From: Desulfoferula mesophila
GTDB lineage: Bacteria > Desulfobacterota > Desulfarculia > Desulfarculales > Desulfarculaceae
Assembly: GCF_037076455.1 (NCBI RefSeq)
Contig: NZ_AP028679.1
Location: 4,293,501 to 4,357,500 of the forward strand
Reading direction: 5' to 3'
DNA length: 64,000 nucleotides
This document shows, in pieces, positions 8,572 through 17,579 of this stretch (positions within the stretch are counted from its first letter, which is position 1; each line of letters begins with the position of its first letter). The notes beneath the pieces are model-generated. The model saw nothing but the letters and a program-made list of their open reading frames with translations, searched no databases and was not told the DNA's origin. The translations under genes and the position numbers were made by a program.

Positions 8572-9344
8572 AGGACCAGGACAAACCCACCGTGCTCTTG
8601 GAGTACCACCTCAAAAAGCTGAAGCTGCCCACCATTCTCCGGGAATACGCGGCCATGGCCAAGGTCTGCAGCCAAGACCGCTCCGATTACATGACCTACC
8701 TGCTGCGCCTGACCGAGCGGGAGCTTCTGGACCGCGAGAAGCGGGCAGCCGAAAGGCGCATCAAGCAAGCCGCCTTTCCGGTGATCAAGACCATGGACAC
8801 CTTTGATTTCAAGGCACAGCCCTCCATCAATCAGCAGCTGGTCAGGGAGCTGATGAGGGGCGAGTACATCGCCAAAAAGGAAAACGTGCTCCTGATCGGA
8901 AACTCCGGCACCGGCAAGACCCAGCTGGCCAGCGCCATGGCCTTTGCGGCCTGCGCCCAGGGAAGCAAGGTGAAATTCTACAGCGCCACCGCCCTGGTCA
9001 CAGAGCTCATGGAATGCCGCGAGGAAAGACGTCTGCAACGCCTGCAGAAACAGCTCCAGCGCCTACACCTGCTGGTCATCGATGAACTGGGCTATGTGCC
9101 CTTCTCCAAGATAGGCGCTCAAATGCTATTCGAGGTGGTGGGTAGGGCATATGAACAACAAAGCCTCATGATCACCACCAATCTCCCTTTCCAGCAATGG
9201 ACGGAGGTCTTCGGCTCCGAAAGACTCACCGGTGCACTGCTGGACAGACTGACCCATAGGTGCCACATCATCGAGGCCAATGGAGAAAGCTACCGGCTCC
9301 GCCAAGCCAAAAGACGATCCCAGGCAAAGCCCAAAACCAACTAA
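8568..9344 (+). CDS. istB: IS21 helper ATPase IstB, copy 1 (H to Q variant)
   Basis: A 258-residue AAA+ ATPase that assists IstA in target choice. Walker A is GNSGTGKT, Walker B LLVIDELGYVPFS, and sensor 1 MITTNLPF. The start codon overlaps the istA stop (ATGA), indicating translational coupling. The residue just after Walker A is Gln (GKTQLA), whereas copy 2 and nearly all IstB/DnaC-like proteins have His (GKTHLA). This is the only difference I found between the two IS copies. Whether it impairs activity is unknown. Confidence 0.95.
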   Translation: MKDQDKPTVLLEYHLKKLKLPTILREYAAMAKVCSQDRSDYMTYLLRLTERELLDREKRAAERRIKQAAFPVIKTMDTFDFKAQPSINQQLVRELMRGEYIAKKENVLLIGNSGTGKTQLASAMAFAACAQGSKVKFYSATALVTELMECREERRLQRLQKQLQRLHLLVIDELGYVPFSKIGAQMLFEVVGRAYEQQSLMITTNLPFQQWTEVFGSERLTGALLDRLTHRCHIIEANGESYRLRQAKRRSQAKPKTN

Positions 9345-9490
9345 GGCAAGATCATGATTGACAGCATGAACAACAGGACTATATCTCTAAAACAAGTGTC
9401 ACGGTTTTAGACCGCCAACTGTCCCGCACTTACTCCGCCATTCACAACCAAACTCGCAATTGCCTTGATTTTTAGCATAGTGGCCCAAAA

Positions 9491-9530
9491 TCCTGACTTA
9501 AAATCTGGACTGCTTTAAGGAGGCAGGTCA
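9491..9530 (-). repeat. Isolated IS3-family (IS407-like) terminus
   Basis: On the minus strand it begins TGACCTGCCTCCTTAAAG and continues to CCAGATTTTAAGTCA. This matches the end of the IS3-type remnant at 48592 (TGACCTACCTCCTTAAAC..CCAGATTTTAA). Only the terminus remains; there is no transposase frame next to it. Confidence 0.6.
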
Positions 9531-9569
9531 ACAAGGTGCCCCATGTCAATGAACTGACAAGTTGTTATT

Positions 9570-9618
9570 TGGTGGGGGATAAGCCCACCAGGTTCACAAG
9601 ACCGGTCGAAAAAACCGG
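9570..9618 (-). terminator. Two hairpins past the MFS gene, possible terminator
   Basis: TGGTGGG/CCCACCA (9570-9590) is a 7-bp stem, and CCGGT/ACCGG (9602-9618) is a 5-bp stem with an A/T-rich loop. Both lie 45-95 bases after the stop of the leftward MFS gene at 9665. Neither has a clear T-run, so the call is tentative. Confidence 0.35.
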
Positions 9619-9664
9619 CGGTTAGCCTTCGGGGCTTACAGCCAATTCGCTTTGAAGGATCCGG

Positions 9665-11068
9665 TCATGAGCCGGCGTTCTGCTTGGTCGGGCCGGGATC
9701 CGCGCCCTGTTTGCCCCGTGCGATCTTGCGAACCTTCCGCGGCGCGGCCAGCCAAATCAGCAGGCAGGAAATCCAGAGCATGGCCAGGGCCACCTCAAAG
9801 GAGGTATTGTACTGGCCGGTGATGTCCCGAAGCAGGCCCATGAGCAGGGGGCCCAGGGCGCCGCCCACGCTGGAACCCAGGAAAATCACGGTCACAATGG
9901 TGCCAAAGGAGCGGCCGATGAACAGGTCAGCCACCACTGCGGGGAACAGGGGAGCGGCCGCACCGTAGCCGAAGCCGAAAAGCACCGCAAACAGCAAGGC
10001 CAGGATGAGGGCGTTGGGGGTGAGGATGACGATGAAGAACACGCCCAAGGTGGCCACCACCGCGGCAAGGGTGTTGGCCAACTCCCGCCCCATGCGATCG
10101 GAGATGAAGCCAAAGCTGATCTTGCCCATGGAGCCCATGATGCCCATAGTGCCCAGGAACATGGCAGCCATACTCATTTCTAAACCCCGGTCGACCATGC
10201 CGGCCACCGCGTGCATGAATACCCCCTGGTAGCAAAAGCTGCCGAAGCCGATGGCCGCAGTGAGAAACCAAAATCGGCTGGTGCGCACCGCTTCCTTGAG
10301 CCTCCATTTCTTACCCACCCAGGCCTCGTCCATGACGATCATGGTGGCTGGGCTGGCCAGGCCAGTTTTGCTCAGCTTTTGCCCCCCGTCTGGCTCCAGG
10401 CCCATGTCGCCCGGCGCGCGGCGGGCGAAGATCAGATTAAGGGGCAGCAGTATGCCCAGGACCAAGCCCGCCAGAACCAGGTAAGCCACACGCCATCCGT
10501 ATTGGGAGATGATGAACTCCGATGCTGGCACCAGTAGCAGAACGCCCACCCCGATGCCCGAGGTGGCTATGCCCAGGGAAAGGCCCCTCTGCCGCTCGAA
10601 CCAGCGGGGTAGCCAAGCCGCATGGGCGCTGAAGCCCATCAGCCCGACTCCTAAACTGGCGGCCACGCCGTAGGCTAAGCGGAATTGGTTGAGACTGTCC
10701 ACTTGGCTGACCCACACTAGCGAGCCGCTGAGAATCAAGCTTCCCAGGGGGATGGTCAGGCGGGGGCCTATGGTGTCCATGAGCCGGCCGGCCAATGGCC
10801 CGGTCATCGATTGGCAGAAAATGAAGATGGAGAAAATGCTCGCCGCCACGGCCCGGCTCCAGCCAAAGTCCTGAACCAGGGCCAGGAAAAAGACGGAAAA
10901 GGAATACCAAATTCCGAATACCACCACCATGTTGGTGAAGGCCAGGCCCACCATGACCCAGCCCAAAAAAAGTTTACGGCCCGGGTCTTTCCGGGCGGAA
11001 GAAGGGCTATTTATCAATTTTTGCTTCCGCGCTGGTTGAATGGGCTGCTTGAGACCTGAGGCTGGCAC
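9665..11068 (-). CDS. MFS transporter, OFA/monocarboxylate-carrier-like
   Basis: A 467-residue membrane protein with about 12 transmembrane segments. A hydrophilic basic N-terminus of about 30 residues precedes the first helix (FLGWVMVGLAFTNMVVVFGI). The order of motifs (FGWSRAVAASIFSIF, GPLAGRLMDTIGPR, PRWFERQRGLSLGIATSGIG) resembles the oxalate/formate antiporter and monocarboxylate carriers of the MFS, so a carboxylate substrate is likely. It is transcribed leftwards after the enolase-superfamily operon, separated by about 240 bases with no obvious gene, and may share its substrate. The flanking DNA contains IS debris on the 3' side. Confidence 0.85.
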   Translation of the reverse strand: MPASGLKQPIQPARKQKLINSPSSARKDPGRKLFLGWVMVGLAFTNMVVVFGIWYSFSVFFLALVQDFGWSRAVAASIFSIFIFCQSMTGPLAGRLMDTIGPRLTIPLGSLILSGSLVWVSQVDSLNQFRLAYGVAASLGVGLMGFSAHAAWLPRWFERQRGLSLGIATSGIGVGVLLLVPASEFIISQYGWRVAYLVLAGLVLGILLPLNLIFARRAPGDMGLEPDGGQKLSKTGLASPATMIVMDEAWVGKKWRLKEAVRTSRFWFLTAAIGFGSFCYQGVFMHAVAGMVDRGLEMSMAAMFLGTMGIMGSMGKISFGFISDRMGRELANTLAAVVATLGVFFIVILTPNALILALLFAVLFGFGYGAAAPLFPAVVADLFIGRSFGTIVTVIFLGSSVGGALGPLLMGLLRDITGQYNTSFEVALAMLWISCLLIWLAAPRKVRKIARGKQGADPGPTKQNAGS

Positions 11069-11309
11069 TTAACAAATTATTATATAATAACAGGTAATTA
11101 TATGCCGCGGACGCCGTGAGCCCGTCCCTAATTTAGCCTAATAGCCGGTAAAAGACCCCAGCCCGAGCCAGTCCGAACCATTCATGGCCAAAATGCAGAT
11201 TAGCACCTGCCAGCCTGCCAGCGCCCGCACCTCATCAAAACGGGCCAAATCGTCAGTCTCAGCCAGATACATTTCTTTGCTTTGTTCGTCCAAACTGAAC
11301 ACGCACCGT

Positions 11310-12398
11310 TCAGTCAAGTCGATACTTAGCCAAGGCTTGATGGTCAAATGTAAAGCCCATACCCGGCCTGGAGGGCACCTCGGCCAATCCGTCCCGGATT
11401 GTTATGGTCTCTTGGAAAAGACAAGAAAACCAGGGGATATGCTCTAGGTAAATCGTGTTGGGCAAGGCCCCCATCACCTGCAGGCTCTGCTCGGAAAAGA
11501 TATGGGGGGAGATGGGCACTTGGTGGGCCTGGGCCAGATGGGCTACCTTTACGAACTCCGTGACGCCTCCCACTCGGGCCAGGTCGGGCATCAGCACGTC
11601 GACCGCTTTATATTCCAGCAGATCCTTGAAGCCATAAAGAGTATATTCTGTCTCGCCGCTGGCTATTTTAAGGCCGGGCAGGGCCGCCTTCACTCGGGCG
11701 CAGCCTTCCTGATCATAGACCGGTACGGGCTCTTCGAACCAGAACAAATCGAACTCCTCCAGACGACGGCCCAGGCGGATGGCGTGATCAACACTCAGCC
11801 CTTGGTTGGCATCCACCATCAACACGATCTCCGGGTCAATAGCCTGACGCAACGCCCGCACTCTCGCATAGTCTTGTTCTATAGTGTGGCTACCGATGCG
11901 CATCTTCATAGCCCTAAAACCCTGCCGCACGAAATCCGCCGCTTCTTCTTGCAACTCGTCGATGTCTTGGGAAAGCCATAGCCCCCCGCTGGCATACACC
12001 GGTACTTGCTGGCGATGGCCCCCCAGCAGTTTGTAGACGGGCGCTTCCAAGGACTTGCCTTTGAGGTCCCAGCAGGCCATGTCGAGGACCGACAACGCAA
12101 AGATGCTTATGCCCTTGTGGCCAAAAAAGTTGATATTACGCCACAGTTTGTCCCAGATGCGCTCGGTGAGGCATGGATCCTCCCCTTCTATTACTTCACC
12201 CAGGCTTAGGAGCATAGCCGAGATGACCTTCAGCTTGGATGGCCCTAGGGTGAACATGTAAGCCTCGCCTACCAGTCCAGCGTCGGTTTCCATGCTCAAA
12301 GTTACGGCGCATACTGACTTGATATGATGAATAGCCGTGGCCAGGGGCTTGGCCAAGGGAATCTCCACCATGACCGGATTGATTTTGGTGATCTTCAT
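11310..12398 (-). CDS. Enolase-superfamily enzyme (mandelate racemase/muconate lactonizing type), A
   Basis: A 362-residue enzyme with the N-terminal capping domain and a C-terminal barrel. It shows the general base region AMKMRIG (KxR), metal ligands in DANQG, EEPV and GETEY, and His in SPHIFSEQS. This family abstracts the alpha-proton of a carboxylate, giving dehydration, racemisation or cycloisomerisation. Metal ligands appear complete, so it should be active; the substrate cannot be read from the sequence, though acid-sugar dehydration fits the TRAP operon. It follows the paralogue at 12420-13535 by 21 bases. Confidence 0.88.
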   Translation of the reverse strand: MKITKINPVMVEIPLAKPLATAIHHIKSVCAVTLSMETDAGLVGEAYMFTLGPSKLKVISAMLLSLGEVIEGEDPCLTERIWDKLWRNINFFGHKGISIFALSVLDMACWDLKGKSLEAPVYKLLGGHRQQVPVYASGGLWLSQDIDELQEEAADFVRQGFRAMKMRIGSHTIEQDYARVRALRQAIDPEIVLMVDANQGLSVDHAIRLGRRLEEFDLFWFEEPVPVYDQEGCARVKAALPGLKIASGETEYTLYGFKDLLEYKAVDVLMPDLARVGGVTEFVKVAHLAQAHQVPISPHIFSEQSLQVMGALPNTIYLEHIPWFSCLFQETITIRDGLAEVPSRPGMGFTFDHQALAKYRLD

Positions 12399-12419
12399 TG
12401 CTCTCTCACCCCGAACCGT

Positions 12420-13535
12420 CTAATCTAGCCAAAAAGAAGGCTTCACCTCTTGGTCTGCCAACAAGTACTTGGCTATTGTATCCTTGTTGATTTCAATGCC
12501 CAGACCGGGTTTGTCCTCCAGATACCACCAACCTTCTCGAGGATGCAGGGGCTCCAGCAGAGGGCTTTCCACTGGAGTCTCCATGCAAGTTTCCACCCAC
12601 TGGCAGTCCTGTTCGCTGAAACACAATTGCAGGGAAGCAGCCATAGCCGGACCCAGGGACCAGCAGTGCGGCGCTACCTGAAAGCCGAAGGTCCGCCCAA
12701 GAGTGAAGACCTGTTTTGCCTGCCAGAGGCCGCCAATCTTGAAAACGCTGGGCTGCAATATATCCACAGCTTGATTGTCGATGAGCCCCATGAATCCCCG
12801 CGCTGTGTACTCATTCTCTCCGGCGGCCAGGGGGATGTCGATGGAGGCCCTCACTTCGGCCAGACCCTGGTAGTCATCTCCTGGCCACACCGGCTCCTCT
12901 AGCCAGTAAAGATTGAGTTCCTCCAGGTGGCGACCCATGTACACCGCCTCTCGTACGCTCCAGGGGCCATTGACATCCAGCATGATATCCACGTCCTCGC
13001 CGACCGCGGCGCGGATCCGAGCAACTGTGTCCAATTCAATCTCATGGGGTTTCATGGCGGTGAAGCCCATCAGCTTCATGGCCTGGCAGGCCTCCACGGC
13101 AGTCGCGGAATCGCCATAGCGCAAGGGGCTGGCATAGGCCTGGAGGCGTTGGTGAGCCCTGCCTCCCAGCATTTGGTAAACTGGCGTACCGCTGGCCTTG
13201 CCTGCCAAGTCCCATAGGGCGATCTCCACCCCGGCCATGGCCGCTATAACGATGCCCATGCGGCCATAATTGAAGGTTACCCGGTACAAATCCTGCCAGA
13301 TTTTTTGAATCTGCGTGGGGTCCCGACCCAGTAAAACCGGTTGGAGCAGATTCTCCACAGCCTTAGCCACCACCGGGGCACAGGAAAATCCGTAGGCCTC
13401 ACCGTATCCCACCATACCTTCCTCGGTAGCCACCTCCACGATCACCGGGGTGATGGCTTTCAAGGTTGGCAGAGGAAGTTTGTCCGCTACTAGTGGCAAA
13501 CTTAGGGCGTAAGCGTTGACTTTAGAAATTTTCAT
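12420..13535 (-). CDS. Enolase-superfamily enzyme (mandelate racemase/muconate lactonizing type), B
   Basis: A 371-residue member of the same superfamily as the next gene but with a different active site: base motif FTAMKPHE (KxH), metal ligands DVNGPW, EEPV and GENEY, and APHCWS on the far strand. The ATG at 13535 is preferred because AAAGGGG lies 6-8 bases upstream; a GTG two codons earlier overlaps that site. Two different family members in one operon suggest either two steps of one pathway or handling of two stereoisomers. A dehydratase or epimerase role on a hydroxy-acid is the most likely reading. Confidence 0.88.
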   Translation of the reverse strand: MKISKVNAYALSLPLVADKLPLPTLKAITPVIVEVATEEGMVGYGEAYGFSCAPVVAKAVENLLQPVLLGRDPTQIQKIWQDLYRVTFNYGRMGIVIAAMAGVEIALWDLAGKASGTPVYQMLGGRAHQRLQAYASPLRYGDSATAVEACQAMKLMGFTAMKPHEIELDTVARIRAAVGEDVDIMLDVNGPWSVREAVYMGRHLEELNLYWLEEPVWPGDDYQGLAEVRASIDIPLAAGENEYTARGFMGLIDNQAVDILQPSVFKIGGLWQAKQVFTLGRTFGFQVAPHCWSLGPAMAASLQLCFSEQDCQWVETCMETPVESPLLEPLHPREGWWYLEDKPGLGIEINKDTIAKYLLADQEVKPSFWLD

Positions 13536-13613
13536 GACCACCCCTTTACTACGTTAGTGCTTTTGGCTAAAGAGCGGCCCGTGGCCGCCTCGCTTCTTGG
13601 GCAAAAGCATCAT

Positions 13614-14414
13614 CTACACTATTGCTATGGGCCGGATTGGTGAGCCGGAAGCTCCCGAAATGGGCAAAGGGATTGCCACGAAAAATGAAGCATAAGCCTT
13701 TTCTTTGGCCAAAACCTCCAAATTGAGCATTTCCATGATCTGCACCCCATTTTGAGCCAGCAAAAAGGAGTGCACTTCCATCGTCTGTGATGGAACTACC
13801 TCGCAGGCGGTGGTGTCCGCTGCCACAAAGCGCACCCCCTTTTCCACAAGGAACTGGGCTGCGTCAAGATTGATGCCTGGTGTGCCTTCGTGGCTGTTAA
13901 AGGATTCGGGATCATCCCAGTACTTGCCCCAACCTGTCCGGATCAAGGCCACGTCTCCCTGTTTAATTTCCTGGCCCTCCCAGCCCAGAGTCTTTTCCAG
14001 GTCCTCGCCGGAAATGGCCTGGCCCTTATCCAAGACATCAACCCTCTTCCAGCCAGGGACGTCGAACAGCACCGCCCTAGCCACAATGGGCGCGGTTTCG
14101 TTTATACCGCACTGACCCAGGCCATAACGCCAGTCCTGCACAGATTTGGCATCCACGCCCCCAAACAATTTTCCGTCTTGAGAAATGTGACCTACGGCAT
14201 CCAAGTGGGTACCGGTATGCCCGCCCAAGGTGAAAAGGTCATTAGCTGAGCTTGCGCCTTCTTTGAAAATCACATCGCCGTGCTGACGGGCCATTACATA
14301 CCCAAATGGAGGATGCAGGGGGTGGTGGGGAATGCCAGGATAGAGAGGCTGCCCCAAATCATAGACTACGCCTTTAGTTATCAGATGTTTTAGACCCTCG
14401 TCCATGTTGCTCAC
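13614..14414 (-). CDS. Cyclase-family metal-dependent hydrolase (kynurenine formamidase-like)
   Basis: A 266-residue protein of the cyclase family. The metal-binding motif HTGTHLDAVGH (HxGTHxDxxxH) is intact near residue 66, and the C-terminus keeps the typical PIRPIAIV. Family members hydrolyse amides or lactone-like bonds, such as N-formylkynurenine and isatin. Start is a GTG at 14414 preceded by GGAG. It is 16 bases after the TRAP large permease and upstream of the two enolase-superfamily genes, so it probably opens a ring or hydrolyses an imported compound before or after the dehydratases act. Confidence 0.85.
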   Translation of the reverse strand: MSNMDEGLKHLITKGVVYDLGQPLYPGIPHHPLHPPFGYVMARQHGDVIFKEGASSANDLFTLGGHTGTHLDAVGHISQDGKLFGGVDAKSVQDWRYGLGQCGINETAPIVARAVLFDVPGWKRVDVLDKGQAISGEDLEKTLGWEGQEIKQGDVALIRTGWGKYWDDPESFNSHEGTPGINLDAAQFLVEKGVRFVAADTTACEVVPSQTMEVHSFLLAQNGVQIMEMLNLEVLAKEKAYASFFVAIPLPISGASGSPIRPIAIV

Positions 14415-14430
14415 GGTAATCTCCTCATCC

Positions 14431-15735
14431 TTATTTCATGAGCATGTCTGGTAGCCACAGCACCAGTTGCGGCCACAGCATCAGGCTCGAGATGGTGACA
14501 AAATCCATCACTACGAACCACCCTATTCCCCTGAAGATGTCCCAAATCTCCATTTCTGGAGCCACCGATTTAGCAACGAATACGTTCAGCCCCAAGGGAG
14601 GGGTAATCAGTCCCACTTCTATTAATTTAGTGACGATAACGCCGAACCATATTCCGTCATATCCCAAAGCAATTACCGCCGGAAAGATTATGGGCATTGT
14701 TATGAATAAAATGCCCAAAGGATCTAGAAACATGCCTAAAGGAATATAGAGGAGCATTATCATGATGAACACGACATAGTTGGGCCAAGGCAGGCTTACT
14801 ACCGCATCGGCAGCCTTGGATGGGATTTGGCTTAAGTTGATGAAGGCGACGAAAATGGTTACACAAACTATAATTGCGAAAATCATGCCGACGGTATCTA
14901 CCGTGCCCCAGATGGCCTTCAAAAATGCTTCCTTGGGCTTATCGGCTTTAACCAGCAAAATTATAAAGGCGATGAAACAGCCGACTGCGGCTGATTCAGT
15001 AGGCGTGGCGATACCGAGGTACAGGCTACCCAACACTGCAACAAACAGGATGACGATTGGAATCACTTGTGGGATGCTCTTAAATCGTTCACCCCAACTG
15101 AAAGGCGCCACAGGAGGAGCCAAGGCAGGTCTGATCCGTATCCTAACCACGATCATCAAGCCGAAAAAGATCATAGTAACAATGCCGGGAATTATCCCCG
15201 CCAAAAGCAACTTGCCGATGGACAGCTCAGTCAATATTCCATAAACCACCAGAATGATGCTGGGGGGAATCAGAACGCCTAGGGTTCCAGCCGCAGCTAC
15301 ACTTCCAACAGCGAGTTGGGGATCATAACGATATTTTCGCATTTCCGGTATGGCCACTCGGCCTATGGTGGCTACGGAGGCTATGCTTGAACCGCTGACT
15401 GCAGCAAATCCGCCGGAAGCCGCCACTGTTCCCAGGGCCAAGCCACCTGGCAGATGGCCGACCCACTTGTTGCAGGCATCGTATATTTCCGAACCCACGC
15501 CGGACTCCATAGCTAACATTCCCATGAACACGAACATAGGCACGACGCTCAAGTTGTAGGAATCCGCTTTGCTCCAGACCAATTCAAAAAGGCTAACGAA
15601 GGCTGCATGCGAAGGCAACAAAAACAATAGGCCGATAAAGCCCACGATGCCCAGCGACCAGGCAATGGGCACACGCAAGGTTAAGAAGACCATAAGCAGG
15701 ATTATTCCGCCGATTCCCACCAGTGTAGGATCCAT
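14431..15735 (-). CDS. dctM: TRAP transporter large permease (DctM), system 1
   Basis: A 434-residue membrane protein with about 12 hydrophobic segments, matching DctM: N-terminal GIVGFIGLLFLLPSH, the conserved SGSSIASVATIGRVAIPEM, GVLIPPSIILVVYGILTE, and near the C-terminus ITPPLGLNVFVAKSVAP. It forms the sodium- or proton-coupled translocation channel with DctQ. It lies between the small permease and the cyclase gene in one leftward operon. Confidence 0.93.
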   Translation of the reverse strand: MDPTLVGIGGIILLMVFLTLRVPIAWSLGIVGFIGLLFLLPSHAAFVSLFELVWSKADSYNLSVVPMFVFMGMLAMESGVGSEIYDACNKWVGHLPGGLALGTVAASGGFAAVSGSSIASVATIGRVAIPEMRKYRYDPQLAVGSVAAAGTLGVLIPPSIILVVYGILTELSIGKLLLAGIIPGIVTMIFFGLMIVVRIRIRPALAPPVAPFSWGERFKSIPQVIPIVILFVAVLGSLYLGIATPTESAAVGCFIAFIILLVKADKPKEAFLKAIWGTVDTVGMIFAIIVCVTIFVAFINLSQIPSKAADAVVSLPWPNYVVFIMIMLLYIPLGMFLDPLGILFITMPIIFPAVIALGYDGIWFGVIVTKLIEVGLITPPLGLNVFVAKSVAPEMEIWDIFRGIGWFVVMDFVTISSLMLWPQLVLWLPDMLMK

Positions 15736-15799
15736 AATTTAACTCCCAGTAAAAATCATTAACTTAATAGGGCAAATCAGAAGATAATGTTTCATTCGC

Positions 15800-16300
15800 C
15801 TATTCTTTATGGCTTTCCAATCCCATCCAGGTGGAGAGGATGTCAGAGAATAGTTGCAGAGCGAGGCCCAAAAAACCTAATGGAATGAATAGCTTCATCG
15901 GCCAAACGGGGAACGGAATCAAACCGAACCTGAATTCATCAATTTTATAGGACTCCCAGAAACCAATGATTCCCTGCCATACCATTATCAAGATAAATAC
16001 AAACACCACTGTACAGTTGATTAAGTCGGATATAAGTTTTGATCGCTCGCTTAAAAACTGTTCAATGATCCCTACTTCCGCGTGCTTTTTATGTAGCTGA
16101 GCATAGGCGAAAGATACGGATGCAGTGATAACCATAAGCAATTCGATTAACTCAATGGCTCCGGGGAGACTTCTTCCAATGATTGTTCGCCATCCAATGT
16201 CAGCCATGGTCAGGATGACCATGGCGCATATTGAGGCAGCACAGACAAAGGCCAGCGCAATACTGATTTTTGCCGCTGCTTTTTTAATGAATTCGATCAT
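15800..16300 (-). CDS. dctQ: TRAP transporter small permease (DctQ), system 1
   Basis: A 166-residue membrane protein with four hydrophobic segments and the family pattern VILTMADIGWRTIIGRSLPG followed by ELIELLMVI and HAEVGIIEQFLS. It stabilises DctM and forms the membrane complex. It sits between receptor and large permease genes, the usual TRAP order. Confidence 0.9.
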   Translation of the reverse strand: MIEFIKKAAAKISIALAFVCAASICAMVILTMADIGWRTIIGRSLPGAIELIELLMVITASVSFAYAQLHKKHAEVGIIEQFLSERSKLISDLINCTVVFVFILIMVWQGIIGFWESYKIDEFRFGLIPFPVWPMKLFIPLGFLGLALQLFSDILSTWMGLESHKE

Positions 16301-16387
16301 CGAAGAAGCCTCCCCGGATGTGTAGCGGTATTACACTATTTAGGTAAGGAGTCAGCGCTAGGTCACAACCCCGCCAAAGCAGCCGAG

Positions 16388-17494
16388 TTACTTTTTCTTT
16401 TGCTCATAAAGTTTCAGGCAAATCTTGAAAGGGTTGACATAAGGCGAATTGGTCTCGTACTTCTTGACCAAGCCCTTGTAACGAGAGAGCATTTCCTCTG
16501 CAGGAAGGCCTCTGTCCTTAAGCGATTTAATCCAAGCCTTCTCCACTACTGGACCACCGACCGTTTCGATTTTCTGAAGGTCTTCCTTTGGCCATACGAT
16601 GGGTATACCACCGCCATCAATTAGGGTTTGGGCGTTCTTGATGTTAGCCTTGTTCATTGCCTTGATCTGATGATCCTGGAACTCATTGCCGGCTTTTTGG
16701 AAAGCCTCTTTGTTTGCCGGCGAGAGTTTCTCCCAAATCTGCTTGTTCATGATTAGGTTGATGGTTACATAGGTGCCGAAACCTGGGTCTAAGAAATACT
16801 TGGCGGCCTCATAGAACTTCATGGCTGTGGCATAGCGCAGATTTGCCCCGGTGTAGCCATCAATGGTTCCCCTTTCCAAGGCTTCATAAACTTGCGAGCC
16901 GCTCAGGGCAATGGGTGATGCGCCTACCGCGCTGATCACCTGGGACAAGTAGCCAGTGACACGTATTTTGAGCCCTTTGAGGTCACTAAGTCGCTTGATA
17001 TCAGTCTTGGAGCCAAGCAATGTAGGTTCGCTGGCGATCCAGGCCACAGGAACTAGGTTGTTTTTTTCGTATTCAGCTTGGAACGGTTTAAAGGAATCGT
17101 ATAAATCCTTACATGCGTTCAGCTGAGCGTAGCTGTCCGAAGTGATGAAAGGTATGTCGGTGACGCTGCTCAGAGGCAGGTATGATGGTGCGTAAACGCT
17201 CAATCCCAACCCCAAGTCGGCGATGCCATTTTTAACCGCAGTCAGCGTTTCTTTCATCTTTACAAGAGCGCCTCCCCAATAGTTTTGGAAGGTGACTTCA
17301 CCCTTGGTCAATTCCGTGATTCTCTTTTGCCAATTGACTATCTGCTTGCTGGTGCTGTGGGTTGCCGGCCATCCAGAAGCGTATCTAATGGTTATCTTGT
17401 TTTCCGCGGCCGAGGGTATTGCACTTGCCAGCAGTAAAAGGCAAAGCGTAATTACACATATCCATGCTTGCTTATTTAACGCTTTCTTTAGCAC
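16388..17494 (-). CDS. dctP: TRAP transporter periplasmic receptor (DctP), system 1
   Basis: A 368-residue secreted solute-binding protein. It has a basic N-terminus, a hydrophobic core (WICVITLCLLLLASAIPSAA) and a likely signal-peptidase site after SAA. The mature part shows the DctP pattern, with LKGLKIRVTGYLSQVISAVG (conserved carboxylate-binding Arg) and GTIDGYTG. DctP proteins bind small carboxylates, including uronic and aldonic acids. It is the first gene of the operon running to 11310, so the cyclase and the two enolase-superfamily enzymes probably act on its ligand. The Shine-Dalgarno AAGGAGG is strong. Confidence 0.92.
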   Translation of the reverse strand: MLKKALNKQAWICVITLCLLLLASAIPSAAENKITIRYASGWPATHSTSKQIVNWQKRITELTKGEVTFQNYWGGALVKMKETLTAVKNGIADLGLGLSVYAPSYLPLSSVTDIPFITSDSYAQLNACKDLYDSFKPFQAEYEKNNLVPVAWIASEPTLLGSKTDIKRLSDLKGLKIRVTGYLSQVISAVGASPIALSGSQVYEALERGTIDGYTGANLRYATAMKFYEAAKYFLDPGFGTYVTINLIMNKQIWEKLSPANKEAFQKAGNEFQDHQIKAMNKANIKNAQTLIDGGGIPIVWPKEDLQKIETVGGPVVEKAWIKSLKDRGLPAEEMLSRYKGLVKKYETNSPYVNPFKICLKLYEQKKK

Positions 17495-17579
17495 GGTTTT
17501 CCTCCTTCAACTAGTTAACGGTAACTCTCCAACCATAGGAACATCGCGATAGGCGGCAGGCTAATGATTGGCAAGTCGC

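Larger units (their letters stand above)
6920..9446 (+). mobile_element. IS21-family insertion sequence, copy 1
   Basis: A 2527-bp element, matching 45002-47528 base for base except for the single difference I could see. Its ends are related inverted repeats: left TGTAAATGGCGG, right (reverse strand) TGTGAATGGCGG. Each is followed by an inner repeat GGCGG..(A)AAACCGTGACAC. It carries istA and istB overlapping by ATGA. No target-site duplication is visible (left flank GGAATC, right flank ACCAAA). It truncates the hydrolase gene on its left. Confidence 0.95.

Noticed and set aside
6900-9460. Target-site duplication of the IS21 copies
   Set aside because: Flanks GGAATC/ACCAAA and CTCTCG/GTTGCC do not match within or between copies.
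11138-11347. 69-codon frame overlapping the end of an enolase-superfamily gene
   Set aside because: No ribosome-binding site, and its first part is an out-of-frame reading of the neighbouring gene's end.
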